Part shown: piece by piece, positions 52,517 to 63,893 of the stretch
How the letters are laid out: each line of letters opens with the position of its first letter
Numbering within the stretch: the first letter of the stretch is position 1
Origin: Adiantum capillus-veneris
Lineage: Eukaryota; Streptophyta; Polypodiopsida; Polypodiales; Pteridaceae
Reading direction: 5' to 3'
Assembly (NCBI GenBank): GCA_014529385.2
Contig: CM043959.1
Location: 3,067,358-3,131,357 of the forward strand
Length of the DNA stretch: 64,000 bases
Notes under the pieces: model-generated
What the model was told of the DNA's origin: nothing
The model's database searches: none
What the model saw: the letters and a program-made list of their open reading frames with translations, nothing else
Made by a program: the position numbers and the translations under genes

Positions 52517-52656
52517 CTGTGGTGGCCCTTCGACCATGAGGAAGTAGAATGGCAAAGATGACCCGGTGGAGGATGCCATCCAAAAATGCAAAGAAGAGCT
52601 GAGTGAGTCCATCAGAAACCTCGAAGTAAAGGGCACTCATTCTCTGCTTCCCCTCC

Positions 52657-52854
52657 ATGGAAGCGAAGAAGGACTTCCTAAAGAAGAGACCGACTCTAAA
52701 GAAGACTGGCATCTTTCTTGGAGATGACCTCACCCTCTCGCAAAATGCTCATATGCAAGAAGTAATGTCGAAAATTAGAGCAACAAGGGAAAAGGGGAAG
52801 ATCGCTTTTTACAGGGATGCAAAGGTGGTGATATTGGAGCGACGTCCCACATGA
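52657..52854 (+). pseudogene. LINE copy 5 ORF1, C-terminal part
   Basis: MEAKKDFLKKRPTLKKTG, FLGDDLTLSQNAHMQEV and KGKIAFYRDAKVVILE match the end of ORF1 in copy 4. It ends in TGA (52852-52854) followed by CGG, in frame with the endonuclease ORF. Confidence 0.75.
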
Positions 52855-53960
52855 CGGTGCGAGACCTATGGGACCACACTAAAGATGGCAACCTGGAATT
52901 GTAACGGATCACTTCGTCTTGATGTAGGGGCCTTTGAGGATAGCTTCATAAGGAGAGACATCATCTTCTACTCTGAGACGCATCAAGCCCCTGGGCAATC
53001 CATGCCACAGGTGAGCAGATATAGATGGGAGACAACCTGTAGACACAAGACCAGATCGGAGCATCGAGGACGAGGCTCAAGGGAAGTGGCAGTTCTATTC
53101 AGGGAGGAGTTGCAGCCAGTGATATATATAGTGCGCAAGGATGAGCATGCTAGGTACATGTGGGTGAGGCTCAGGGCAGAGACGGGCAGATACCTCTACA
53201 TTGCTATCTATTACTTTCCTCCTAGTACGTCAGTGTATGCATCACCTAGAGGACAATCCCCCTTTGCTATTTTGGATAATGACATATGGGAGTTTTCTAA
53301 GGACGGTGACATTATCATACTAGGGGATTTCAATGCTAGGATTGCCCACCACCAAACAATATTTTATGATACTTCCGAGGAGATGCTTAGGGAGCTGGAT
53401 GCTACAGAGATGGGTCTATCCATATGACAGATACTTGATAGATATGGGAACCGCACATAGATTGGCCATTTTGAATGGCCTACAAAGATTTTTGACAAGT
53501 GGAGGTTTTACTTGCTTTCCACACTGACATGGTGCTAGCACAATGGATTATGTTATGGCCAGCTAGGTCTCATTCCATTCTTTCAGGATTTCATGGTGGG
53601 CACTAGGCCAGTTGGAGTAGCAGTTGATCATGCTATCTTGTCCTTCAGACTGACGTTTTAGTTCAGCACAACTCCATTAGGAGAGGTCCCCACACACATC
53701 CGTTATACCTTCATTAGGGAGATGGACTCTGTGTATATGGATGAGATATACAGGAAACTATGCACCCAGGAGCCAAGACGGCCACTAGATGAACTCACTC
53801 AGATACTGACAGAGACGCTCCATGATGCAACATCAGAAGCATACCCCCACAGCCAGCCTATACGGAGACGATTTGAGAGCATGCCCCAAAACAATTGGTA
53901 CGATGAGGAGTGTAGAGAGATGAGGATCAAGTTACAGAGGGAAGTGCTCATGGGTATTAG
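52855..53960 (+). CDS. LINE ORF2, apurinic-type endonuclease domain
   Basis: Open from CGG after the TGA; the first ATG is at 52885 (MATWNCNGSLRLDVGAFEDS). Endonuclease motifs are WNCNG, the Glu in IIFYSETH, IAIYYFPPST, and the Asp/Asn pair in IIILGDFNAR (about 53320). The frame closes at 53425, and later frames (53722-53964) continue the linker (LDELTQILTETLHDATSEAY; NNWYDEECREMR). The enzyme nicks target DNA to prime reverse transcription; its target preference may be what selects microsatellites. Confidence 0.82.
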
Positions 53961-53988
53961 ATAATCACGGATTATCTTTCGTTGCCTA

Positions 53989-55594
53989 GTGCGACGAAAG
54001 AAAAGGGCTTATCTATCCCAGCTAGAGGAGGATCTGTATCAACTATTTATAAGTCAAGACTCAGGCGAAGTATGGAGGATATTCCACGAACATTCACCAC
54101 CACCAGCGGTCACCTCCACTGAGACATGGGGGGAATATGCCACATCTCTCTACACAGCTTCAGGACAACCACCTCTGCCGGACCAACTAGAGACATGCCC
54201 GGAGACGTGTTCTTTCATACTACCGAGAGGGTAAGGAAAGCTATTGACAGGATGAAAAGGAGAGCACATGATCATGATGGTCCGGTAGCAGAGCACTTCA
54301 TCCATGCCAGAGATATGCTTGTAGAGCTCCTGGCTATGATGTTTAATCAAGCCATGTATGAAGGCTTCCCTAATACTTGGAGTATGTCCAAGATTGTGCC
54401 TATTTTCAAGTCAGAAGATCCCATGATTCTCGAGAATTATCGCACCATCATGGATGGTCACACATTAGGTAGGCTGTATGCATCCATTCTTGAGCAGGAA
54501 ATGAGTAGATGGGCAGAATGAGAAGGCATAAGAGCACCAGGGCAAGCAGGTTTCAAAAGAGGTTTCTCCACTCTTGACCAGATTCTGACACTCAGAGCTA
54601 TTATTGAGGAGGGTAGACACCATGGCAAGAGGATCTATTGTATCTTTGTGGATTTCCGCAAAGCTTTTGACACAGTGCCGAGAGCCAGACTTATACGCAG
54701 ATTACAGGACGTGAGTGTGCCTACAGAGTTGGTATGGGGGATTCTGACTCTCTACAGGATAGTGATGGGGCGGGTGCGCACCACTAAGGGAATGTCTGAC
54801 ATAGTCCTCTCCACTATTGGACTAAAGCAGGGATGCCCCCTATCCACGACTCTGTTTGGGATGTATGTGGATGATTTTTTGGACTATGTAGAACGTCAGG
54901 GAGACAGAAGGGCTCAGCTAGCAGGGAAATGGATTCCGTTGTTACTATATGTTGATGATATTATGTTGATTTCTGACTCTCCAGAGGGGATGAAACATCA
55001 TTTGGTTGCTTTGCATGCATTTGCTCGTGATAGTGGATTGTCTGTTAACCTGGGGAAAACCAAGGTTATGATGTTCAACACCACACCACACCACAGTGGG
55101 TCAGGAGATCAGTGCCCATTTTTACGTATGGCCAAGAGATTGTGGAGTACACAGATGCCTATACTTATCTGGGGGTAGTCTTCGCTGGACCGATATTTTC
55201 ACTAAGACGAGCATCAGAGACCTGACTGACAAGAGCATATGCAGCTTTGGGAGGACTGGAGAGGATGTGTTCACAGGTTCAGTTTCAGGAACCGCGAACA
55301 AAGCTCTGGATTTTTGACACTCTAGTGACTCCAGCTATGCTCTATAGAGTTCAGATATGGGGACCCTCAATAGACCACCATGGGAGATCTGGCAACACAA
55401 ATGGATGGAGATGTATGGAGAGGCCTCTAGTCTCTATGATCGCTCGGATGATTCGGGCTAAGGCCTTAGTGCCGCATGAGATTATCCGAGCCGAGCTAGC
55501 ATTGACTAGATTAGTATCCTTTATGCACTGTCTATGGGATCTCCCCAAGGACAGATACGCTCGGCTCTCGCCTTGGAGTCATCTCGATAACTAG
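53989..55594 (+). pseudogene. LINE ORF2, reverse transcriptase domain
   Basis: Frames 53989-54234, 54126-54521, 54648-55178 and 55247-55594 together give the RT: IVPIFKSEDPMILENYRTIM, VDFRKAFDTVPRARLIRRLQ, GLKQGCPLSTTLFGMYVDDF and LLLYVDDIMLISDSPEGM, with the catalytic Y-V-D-D at about 54950. After the RT come CSQVQFQEPRTKLWIFDTLV and a charged region. Stops and frame changes are scattered, but all RT blocks remain. Confidence 0.85.
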
Positions 55595-55651
55595 CTCTAC
55601 AAGGCGATACAACATGTTGGTATGGACAGATGAAAGCATGGTTTCAATCGC

Positions 55652-56260
55652 ATGGTTTCAACATGGATAGATTGCCTCCGTTTCTCCCTGGATGCACCCT
55701 CCCTGTCTCTCACACAGACAGAGATCACCAAACTCATATACCAGGATCTGATTCAGCTAGATAACAGGAGCACATGGATACAACCGACACAGGAGTGGGG
55801 CACGAAGATGGCCTTCTACAGAGAGCATCTTCTCCAACTCATGGAGGACAATTTTTTGACTAGGCCTGCATACATGGATACACACTTATCTCATGGGATA
55901 AGATGCGCTATTGGGCAGATACGCACATCCTCACATCAGCTCCAGATCGAGACTGGCCGATTTCGAGGGGTGCCGACCGGGGCCAGCAGGATATGTCACC
56001 TATGTAACTTAGAGCCAGAGACAGAGCTACACTACACATGTCATTGCCCGACGTACTATGAGATACGCGGCCGCTTCCACTGCTTATTCTTCGGACCTTT
56101 TTGTAGAGTCGTGAGATACAAGGATCAGAGGTGTCTCGGATTGTTCCTACTAGAGCTGCGCAGACTTAGGGAGAGCTTGCTGAGGACATCAGAGGAAAGA
56201 CAGTCTCAAAGACGGATCACAGATTTCTTTACACCGGCTGGGGGAGAGCTAGAGGAGTAG
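55652..56260 (+). CDS. LINE ORF2 C-terminus with zinc finger
   Basis: A 202-residue frame. The finger is CHLCNLEPETELHYTCHCP, with C-X2-C-X8-H-X2-C spacing, followed by YYEIRGRFHCLF; it is conserved in copies 3, 4 and 5. Such C-terminal fingers in LINEs bind nucleic acid during target-primed reverse transcription. The frame then ends in a basic region (ERQSQRRITDFF). Confidence 0.78.
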   Translation: MVSTWIDCLRFSLDAPSLSLTQTEITKLIYQDLIQLDNRSTWIQPTQEWGTKMAFYREHLLQLMEDNFLTRPAYMDTHLSHGIRCAIGQIRTSSHQLQIETGRFRGVPTGASRICHLCNLEPETELHYTCHCPTYYEIRGRFHCLFFGPFCRVVRYKDQRCLGLFLLELRRLRESLLRTSEERQSQRRITDFFTPAGGELEE

Positions 56261-56699
56261 TCAGTACAATAGATCCCAGAGCGCACCCATACCAGAGGTA
56301 CGCTGCTTGATCGAGCCACTAAGCTATGCAAATCCAGACGCCCACGACCTTGGGGGGTCTCCTACCATCAACGAAGGCTGCAACAGAAGATACAGATCAC
56401 TCTAGCTCGTCGGCATGCAAGACGCCCAACTAGAGTACTGACCATGGAGGAGGTTGATGAGATTCGACAGCGACCGATGAGGGATTTCATCTGAACGCAC
56501 CAACCCCTCCCCCTGTATCTCATCTCAATCCCGAATCAGCTTCCGATATATTTCCTTCCTGAGTGTTCTAGTGTTTAGTTCTTAGTTAGTTTAGTTCTTT
56601 TAGTTTCGTACTCAAACATGATATCAGATTCACCAGTTGTAACTTTTTGGTCTCATAGGTCATTTTGGCCTTTTGAAGACGTTAATATAACATTTCATT

Positions 56700-56702
<3 letters not shown>

Positions 56703-56738
<36 letters not shown>
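56703..56738. repeat. (CT)n after LINE copy 5
   Basis: Microsatellite directly following the CATTTCATTTCAT tail; it closes the LINE cluster. Confidence 0.95.
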
Positions 56739-56741
<3 letters not shown>

Positions 56742-57151
56742 ATGTAAAACACAATAATGTAAAAGGCAGTTCAAAGACCCATGGGCTCACTTGAGGGATC
56801 ACATAGAGCTTGGCAAGTTGGCAACTCCTCCATAAAATGGAATCTCCGTGAAGGAACAAATCAATAGGGAGAAAAACCGTATTGAATACTGACTTGCTAA
56901 CTTATAATTGTAGCTCAGACTTTCTTAGTTTCTCACCACTGTGTCATGGCATTTCATGAAAAGATGACGAGTTTCACATGATATAAAGACAGCAACCACA
57001 TCCCTTTCCAAATGAAGCAAAAATGACAAGACTCTACTGCATCTAGAAAATGATGGGGCAGGTAAGCACTAAATAGGACTGATGATTGTCCCAAAAGGAA
57101 CTACTAGGTTCTATTATAGAAAGAGATGCACGCATGAGCAAAAAGCTTATG
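56739..57151. other. Downstream flank of the bL9 gene
   Basis: About 400 bp with no supported frame. By position it contains the 3' UTR and terminator of the bL9 gene, but no polyadenylation signal could be singled out. Confidence 0.4.
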
Positions 57152-57932
57152 TTATGGCCTCCTTACTTTCACTTTGAGCAAGATCTTAGCTTTTCCACCT
57201 GGGACTTGTACAGTTTTTGGTAGCCGCATGGGGATCTCATAGTCGCCCAATGTCTGTAGCATCGATGTCATTTCAAGATTAATCTCCTCGATTTGTACTT
57301 TCTGTTGCCTTCTCACCTGCATGATATGGCAGATGAGGCAAATGTGTGTGCATACATCATAAGCCTTCTGGGTGGGTACCATAAAACAGGGGAACAAAAA
57401 ACAAAACCTTACCTCAGCAACAAGATCCGCCGGTGTGACATGCTTTCGCAACGCATTACTTTGACGGGGAGTGTGCCTTCTAACAACTGTGCACAACAAT
57501 TCAAACCTTAACACACAGTATATAAACGACATGGAAAAAACATATTTTCAGAAAAGAAAAATACCACACTGCATTTAGTTCTTTCAATCTCTCTGTTCCT
57601 CAGTCTGTGTCTCTACTACCTCCTCCACTATCTCCTCTTCTGGATGATCCACCTTCACTGCCTTATCACAAAAAGTACCAACCATAAACACATGGTAGTG
57701 GCACTTTCACAAGGCCCCTTTATAAGAATCTTTCCTCATTGGTATTCATTAAGGGCATCAAACAAAGTGTATTCACAGACTCCTCCTGTGTGCTCACCTC
57801 AAGCTGCTTGCGAACAATGTCCACATATTTGTCAAGCTTAGGCAACGCAAGGAGCTGGGGGATCAACATGTTTCGGGCATATCCTTTTGCAACTTTCACA
57901 AAATCTCCAGCCTTCCCAACGTTGCTGATGTC
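57152..57932 (-). CDS. Organellar ribosomal protein bL9, 3' exons
   Basis: Four exon-like blocks on the - strand. (1) 57932-57798: DISNVGKAGDFVKVAKGYAR then NMLIPQLLALPKLDKYVDIV, the bL9 N-terminal domain signature, followed by a GTGAGC donor. (2) 57661 to about 57566: AVKVDHPEEEIVEEVVETQT, then LKELNAV in a shifted frame. (3) 57486-57413: VRRHTPRQSNALRKHVTPAD, then a GTAAGG donor. (4) 57316-57152 after an AG: LGDYEIPMRLPKTVQVPGGK and KILLKVKVRRP to a TAA. The C-terminus matches the plant, probably mitochondrial, bL9 type. bL9 binds large-subunit rRNA. A TAG precedes the first block, where it may be an intron acceptor. The upstream exon is not found before the LTR at 58238, so this is either a gene with a retrotransposon-filled intron or a pseudogene. 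Confidence 0.78.
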
Positions 57933-58237
57933 CTACAATATAACACCCATACAGAAACCACTTTTGAACCTTGCATCTGTAAACAACATGTGTAACTTCC
58001 ATCAGCTTGGGAGCAGCCTTCATACCCCATATTTGCATTAAAGAGAATCCATCTCGCCCAAAAGACGAGGTCATTTCCTACATTATAACAAAAGCCTTCC
58101 TTCTGAGTGTCCTTGTAAAACAAATAAGGTTAAATCTTCATTGCAGTTGAAACCTGCACGTGGGGAGGTAGGCTTTGGCTTTCACCCGAAATTCTTTACT
58201 TTAGACACACACAGAGAGAACGTGCGAAGGAAACCTG
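57933..58237 (-). other. Upstream intron or truncated 5' part of bL9
   Basis: No convincing targeting sequence or exon is seen. A stretch reading MGVIL before the TAG resembles the V-I-L of bL9, so an exon running through with a nonsense change is an alternative. Confidence 0.35.
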
Positions 58238-59969
58238 TGATGGGAATTAACACTTAAGTGTACACATGGCTCGGAAGCTAGAATGCCCCGAGCAGACGCC
58301 GACAACTTGTAGGCCCCAAAATTGGTGCCCCTTTCGATATTTCTTTATTCTTTAACAGAGGGAATAAAATTTGTGATCTCCTACAAACTGCCACGCATAA
58401 TCCAGGTTGAAAAACACCTGTTCTGGCCTGATTTCGGCAGCATAACTGTACTAGGACGCTTCACAGTCAGTATCCCCACGTAATAGATGACTTTCCTGAC
58501 ACATACGGACACTTTGCAAAACCTGGTGAGAATCTATAGCACGTTGGATTCTCTGCTTTTTGCCCCGAAAATGCGCCAGATTACCTCTACAGCAGTCCCC
58601 TCGCGTCCCTGAACCTCATGGGGATATTAGGGACCGTTTAGAACCGAAACCCTAAGTCTACAAAAATACACAGCAGGCTGCAATTCCCTGTCTTGGGCTC
58701 CGTTTCGTGTGCCGATCGCATTTGAAGCAAATCCTCGAGCTCCCGCACCTGTAGGACTACTTGCCCTTTGAATCAGACGAGATTTCTCACGTGAAACCTC
58801 TGTGAATTCACCTGTACTACCTGCTGCTGCGGGGGATTAGCCACTAGCTAATCCAATACCTGTGCAAGAGGCTCTTGTCTCGACAATCGCGCATGAACCC
58901 ACACAACTGTACATTAGTCACATGAAAAGCCCTCTTGTGAGGCATCACATAACTGCACGTAAAGGAGAGAGAGCACAGTGTGTAGCGTGCAGGGCATCAC
59001 TCTTGGCACCACATTGTACGTAGAGGGAAAGGAAGCACTCCATAGCTCTTAACCTGTGAGAATGCATAATGAGGCCTCTCCCAGCGTAAATTTCAGCAGC
59101 ACTTCTTCTTGCCCGAGGAAAGTGCACAGGAATGTGCCACCTGGCGCATTTACAGACCATTTCCCATTTTGGGGTTGTCGCCTAAAAATCTCCCGACTGG
59201 TTGCCCAGTTGACTTCGCAGCATAGTTGTAAAATGTTCCCCTAGTCATACTGGAGGTAATGACGCGAACACATTTCACGGCCCAAAATAGCAGTTCCCTA
59301 AATTTTAGGAGATGCTTCCGTTGGGCTCCCACTAGTCATTTGACCATCTATCCTCATTGGGACCGCATCCAAAAGTGCAATGTGGCCCAACGGTTGGATA
59401 CTTTCTGTTGGTAGTCCCACCTTGACTTTATGCCTTTATTGAGTTCACTTCCTAGTATCCACCAACTTGCTAAGTGCTACGGGGGGGACCTACATGATCT
59501 TGCTCTGTGCCTAGACATCCTCTTACTATACGAATTCCAGTGCCGACCACTTCCCGTCTGTGGGTGAAACTACCGTTCACATTGGCCATACAATGTCCGA
59601 CCGTTTGCTACTTCAAAAAGAGGGTCTCAAAAATAAAACAAAAATCATTGGAAAGAAACCAACAACTAAGGTTAGGAGTTGGAAAGAAACCAACAACTTA
59701 CTTTAGTAGTTGCCACGTCCTTGTGACATAGTTAACAGCTGCCACGTCCTCGTCACATACCCCCTCTTGAAATAGCAAACGGCCTCGATTGTATACCATA
59801 AATACACGCCATTGATGATCTTGTGCTATAAACACTCTTTTATCATCGCATGTTTTCACAAGAAAGGTTGTACACATAGATACAAATGACTTAATGAGAC
59901 CTTCATACTTTTGTTATTTCCATCTGTTACACTGAATTCATATGTACATTTGATGTGCTAGCGCTATCA
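58238..59969 (-). repeat. Probable 3' LTR of chromovirus (1.7 kb)
   Basis: On the - strand it starts TGATAGCGCTAGC directly after a polypurine stretch and would end CCCATCA at 58238. The inner boundary is well supported by the adjacent polypurine tract and pol end; the outer boundary is inferred from the TGAT/ATCA ends only. A ~100-bp part (58965-59066) recurs at 63900-64000. Confidence 0.55.
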
Positions 59970-59984
59970 TTACCCCTCCTTTAC
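59970..59984 (-). other. Polypurine tract of chromovirus
   Basis: GTAAAGGAGGGGTAA on the - strand lies between the pol stop and the TG of the LTR. Confidence 0.7.
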
Positions 59985-60010
59985 ACACGTTGGGTTGGGG
60001 CATAGGTAGG

Positions 60011-62690
60011 CTATAACCCAAAGGCTTCAAGGTAAAGCTGCAATACATTTGGTGACTCTGACAGTTCATGCTCTTCGATCCACTTTGCATCCATAGGTAC
60101 ATAGTTCTTCAACTTCACCAAATAGCGTCTTGCAACTTGTCCTTTAACTTTTCTGTCCTTATGTGCCAAAACTTGCTCAGGTACTAGGATCTCATCAAGT
60201 TCCTCAACTTCTAGCTGATCCTCATCTGGCATATCTTCTGGCACATCACCCACGAAGGGTCTTAGAAGACTCACCTGAAACGCATTATGAATCTTCCACG
60301 CATCAAGAAATTTCAGCCCTTAAGCCACATCACTGATCTTGTCAAGCACTTGAAAAGGCCCATAGTAACGCATACTGAGCTTAGGAAACAACCGTTCCTT
60401 GCCCTTCATATTCTTTAACCTTGCCTTTTCAAACCTTAACAGAACCCAATCACCAGGTGATAACAAAAATTCACGACGGTGACAATCAAAAACCTTTTTC
60501 TGTTTTTCCTGAGTCTTCTCGAAGGCAACTTTAAGTTTCTTATACATTTCATCCATGTTCTCAACATATCGATCTACCTCAAAGATCTTGTCATTTGTAT
60601 GTAAAATGGGAGGAACCTTTTTGCCGCCTTCAACAATCTCGAAAGGTGCTTTGCTAGTTGATGAATGCACCGTATTATTGTATGCATATTCAAGCATAGG
60701 CAAATACTGTTCCCACTTGCCCTTATTATCCGACACATAACATTTCAGCAGATCTAAGACAGTAGAATTAGCCTCTTCTGAATGTCCATCAGTTTGTGGA
60801 TGAAACAAAGACAAGAACTTGACCGTAGTGCCCATGTTCTCAAACAATACTCTACAAAACAAGCTGGTCATGCAAGGATCACGATCACTGACAATCGATT
60901 GTGGCATACCATGGTACTTAAACACATTGTACATGAACAAGCGTGCCATCCGATCAGATTTTATCTTCTTCTTGAAAGGGATAAAATGGGCCTGCTTGCT
61001 GAACTTGCAGATAATGGTCCATATACCATCATTCCCTGTTGGCGTTTTTGGAAGATCAAAGATAAAGTCCATAGCAATGCTTTCCCATGGCTTATCCAGA
61101 ATTGGCAGTGGTTGTAACAGCCATGGTGGCTTTTGCCTGTCAAACTTAACCTTTTGGCAAATTAAGCATGCTCACACAAAGTCATCCACATGTCTCCTCA
61201 AGGTAGGCCAATAGAAGAATGTCTCTACCGCTTTAACTGTCGCATCAATAGCACGATGCCCTGCATACGGTGGGACATGACTCTCTTCCATGACCTTATG
61301 ACGCAATGGCCTAGTGACACAAAGTCTGTCATGCATCATCATAAAACCATCTCTGAGGAGGTAGTGCTCATGATGTTGCCCCTCTTGCAACTGTTCAAAG
61401 GTCCTTGCAAACTCTTCATCAATAGCATATTGTTCCTTCATGTCATCTAACTCGTGATGATAAGGAATTGACATAGTTGAAATTTGTGGCTTCCTTGATA
61501 ACGCATCAGCCACAACATTCTTCTTGCCTTCCACATGAATAATCTGGAAGTGGAACATGGAAAGAATGTTTGCCCATCGCATATGCTTTTTGGATAACTT
61601 TGACTGTGTCAAGAAGTATTGCAAGGTCTGATGGTCTGTCTGGACAACAAAATCATCGCCTAAGAGGGAGTGCTTCCAACTAGAAAGTGCATGAATCACA
61701 GCCAAGAGTTCTTTCTCATAGACTTGCATAGTCCTCTCTGGCCCTTGCAAAATTCGGCTTTCATAAGCTACTACCCATCCATCTTGCATTAACACTGCTC
61801 CAATACTACTGCCACACGTGTCACACTGGACCACAAATGACTTCCTGAGATCTGGCAAAACAATTACTGGATCTAAAGTCAACTTTTCCTTTAAGATACT
61901 AAAAGCTGAAATCTCTTTTTGGGTCCATCTGAAAGTGACCTCTTTCTTTTGCAATGTGTGAAAAGGCGATGCTATCTCTGCAAAATTTCTGATAAACCTT
62001 CTATAGTAGGAACACAATCCCAAGAAGCTTCTGACATCATGCACAGTCTTCAAGTATGGCCATGTCTTAATAGCTTTGACCTTTGCGGGATCCATTCTAA
62101 CACCGTCCTTTGAGACTATGTGGCCAAGAAAGTGGATCTCTTGCAAGAAGAATTCACTTTTCTTCGGATTGACATGTAGCCTATGAGACAGCGCAACTCT
62201 TCAAACACAATGGTCAAGTGACGCCTATGCTCCTCTTCATTCTTCGAATAGACTATCATGTCATCGAAGAACATCCCAACAAACTGCTGATGCGAGCGGA
62301 AAATCCGGTCCATCATTCTGTTAAATGTGGCAGGAGCATTTGTTAGACCAAACGACATCACTAGGAACTCATAAAGACCAAATGTCGTTCTAAACGCAGT
62401 CTTGTGCACATCCTCTGGCCTTATACGATCTAATGGTCTCCACTCTTAAGGTCTATTCTGCTAAAAATTATAGCACCCTCTGAACGATCAAGAATATCAT
62501 CAATTCGAGGAATAGGAAACCTATTCTTGATAGTATTCTTATTCAACGCACAATAATCAATACACATGCGCCATGAGCCATCCTTCTTCTACACTAGGAG
62601 CAATGGGGAGAAAAAGGGTGAAGAACTAGGCTGAATTAGCCCCTTCTCTAATAACTCCTAACCTGGCCCATAATCTCTTTTTGCTGCGCC
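60011..62690 (-). pseudogene. Chromovirus pol: RT, RNase H, integrase, chromodomain
   Basis: Reading leftward: RT ([38 protein letters not shown]; catalytic FFDD near 62255; FLGHIVSKDG), RNase H (VVQCDTCGSSIGAVLMQDGW; VQTDHQTLQYFL), integrase H2C2 (HRAIDATVKAVETFFYWPTL then CLICQ), and the core with MDFIFDLPKT, IVSDRDPCM and HSEEANSTV as D, D, E. The tail GDWVLLRFEKARLKN follows, then a chromodomain-like end (60274-60011; RYLVKLKNYVPMDAKWIEEH). Stops at about 61170, 60320 and 62450 and a deletion after IDLKSG make it inactive. The chromodomain marks it as a chromovirus. Confidence 0.88.
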
Positions 62691-62742
62691 GCACTAACCC
62701 TGTAGGGAGGTCTATTTGGTGGGCTACACCTTGGCACCAAAT

Positions 62743-63498
62743 CTATCTGATGGTCCTCAGGTCTCTCTGGCAGCAATTGCGAGGTAATGAATCAAAAAAA
62801 CTGTCACTAAAATTTTGCAAAAATGCTGACCTTTCTTTATCTAACACATATAAATTTGATGGATCACTATCTGAGACATCACGTGTAAAAATCAAGTACA
62901 CAGAAAGATGATTCTTTATTACAGAAGTGATAGTAGCAAAAGCAGATACAATAGGGACTGACTCTCCTTTTAACTTTACATCCAAGATGTGAGTTTTGCC
63001 CCTATGTTGAAGGGTGATCGTCTTGCCGAAGACATCCAGCACGCCATGTACTCTAAACATCCAGGGAATCCCAAGTAGCACATCACACCTTTCCAATGGC
63101 ATGATATAGAACTCTTATGTGTCCACATACGACTGAATATGTAGACGCATCTTTCAAATAATGGGAGTAACACACTCTGAGTGGCCAGGACATGCCAACC
63201 CTGCCTCTGCTATGTACCCCATCTCTTCAGCTCTGATGCCCAGCTTCATAGCTAACTTTGGTGAGATAAAGTTGGCTTTGGCACCTGGATCAAAGAAGAT
63301 GAGTGTCGTCTGATCCCTAACTTTACCCCATGCCCTGCATAACTCCTTGGCATCTGTACTAGGCCTATCACCCACCATATCTGGCTTCACAAAGGGCTTC
63401 TTCGTTGAATTTTTCTTTTGCTGCCCTCCTTTCTCGTTGCTCGGAAACCCACTGTCCTCTCCTTTCAACAAGGCAAGACCAATGTTTGCAACTTCCAT
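62743..63498 (-). pseudogene. Chromovirus protease region
   Basis: TTLIFFDPGAKANFISPKLA carries the retropepsin active-site region with DPG in place of the usual DSG/DTG. CDVLLGIPWMFRVHGVLD follows after a stop at about 63117. A linker leads to RT. The DPG change and the stop agree with a dead copy. Confidence 0.78.
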
Positions 63499-63893
63499 AA
63501 GCTAAGTGAGGGTAGCCACTCTGTTCTTGGTACAATAATCACAAAGCCCTTTAGGCAGCCCACAACAATACTTCTCTATCTGCTCTGTTAATGGCACAAA
63601 TTTGTAGGAGGTCATTGAGAGTAACGCTTTCCAAAACCTCCGATTATACTCCAGCAAGCTCTTGCATGTAGCCGAAGTAAGCCGGTGTCAATCTGTCATG
63701 ACATCGGCTTCAAATTCATTTGATAGCCAAGCAGATGCAAACATTTGCTTGAAGTAAACCCAAGTGGCAGGTGCCTGTCCTTACATTAACAATGTCGTCC
63801 ACCATGTAAGCACATTGTCCTTTAAGAAAGTGGCAGATTTTCTTACTTTAGAGGCCTCTATAAAATTCCCTCCTACATAAGCTATATCAAACT
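63499..63893 (-). pseudogene. Chromovirus gag C-terminal remnant
   Basis: Reading leftward in frame pieces: NFIEASKVRKSATFLKDNVL then TWW, WVYFKQMFASAWLSNEFEAD, and near the end GLCDYCTKNRVATL. This is the gag domain of plant chromoviruses with stops. It begins abruptly beside a repeat also present in the 3' LTR. Confidence 0.7.

Larger units (their letters stand above)
52516..56702 (+). mobile_element. LINE copy 5: most complete copy of the (CT)n-flanked family
   Basis: About 4.2 kb with partial ORF1 (to 52854), APE-type endonuclease, RT, C-terminal zinc finger and the conserved 3' end (GGTCTCATAGGTCATTTTGG then CCTTTTGAAGACG, ending CATTTCATTTCAT). It has in-frame stops (for example after RWAE near 54520) and frameshifts, so it is not active. 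It is bounded by (CT)n on both sides. Compared with copy 4, part of ORF1 is missing (about 52560-52650). Confidence 0.87.
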
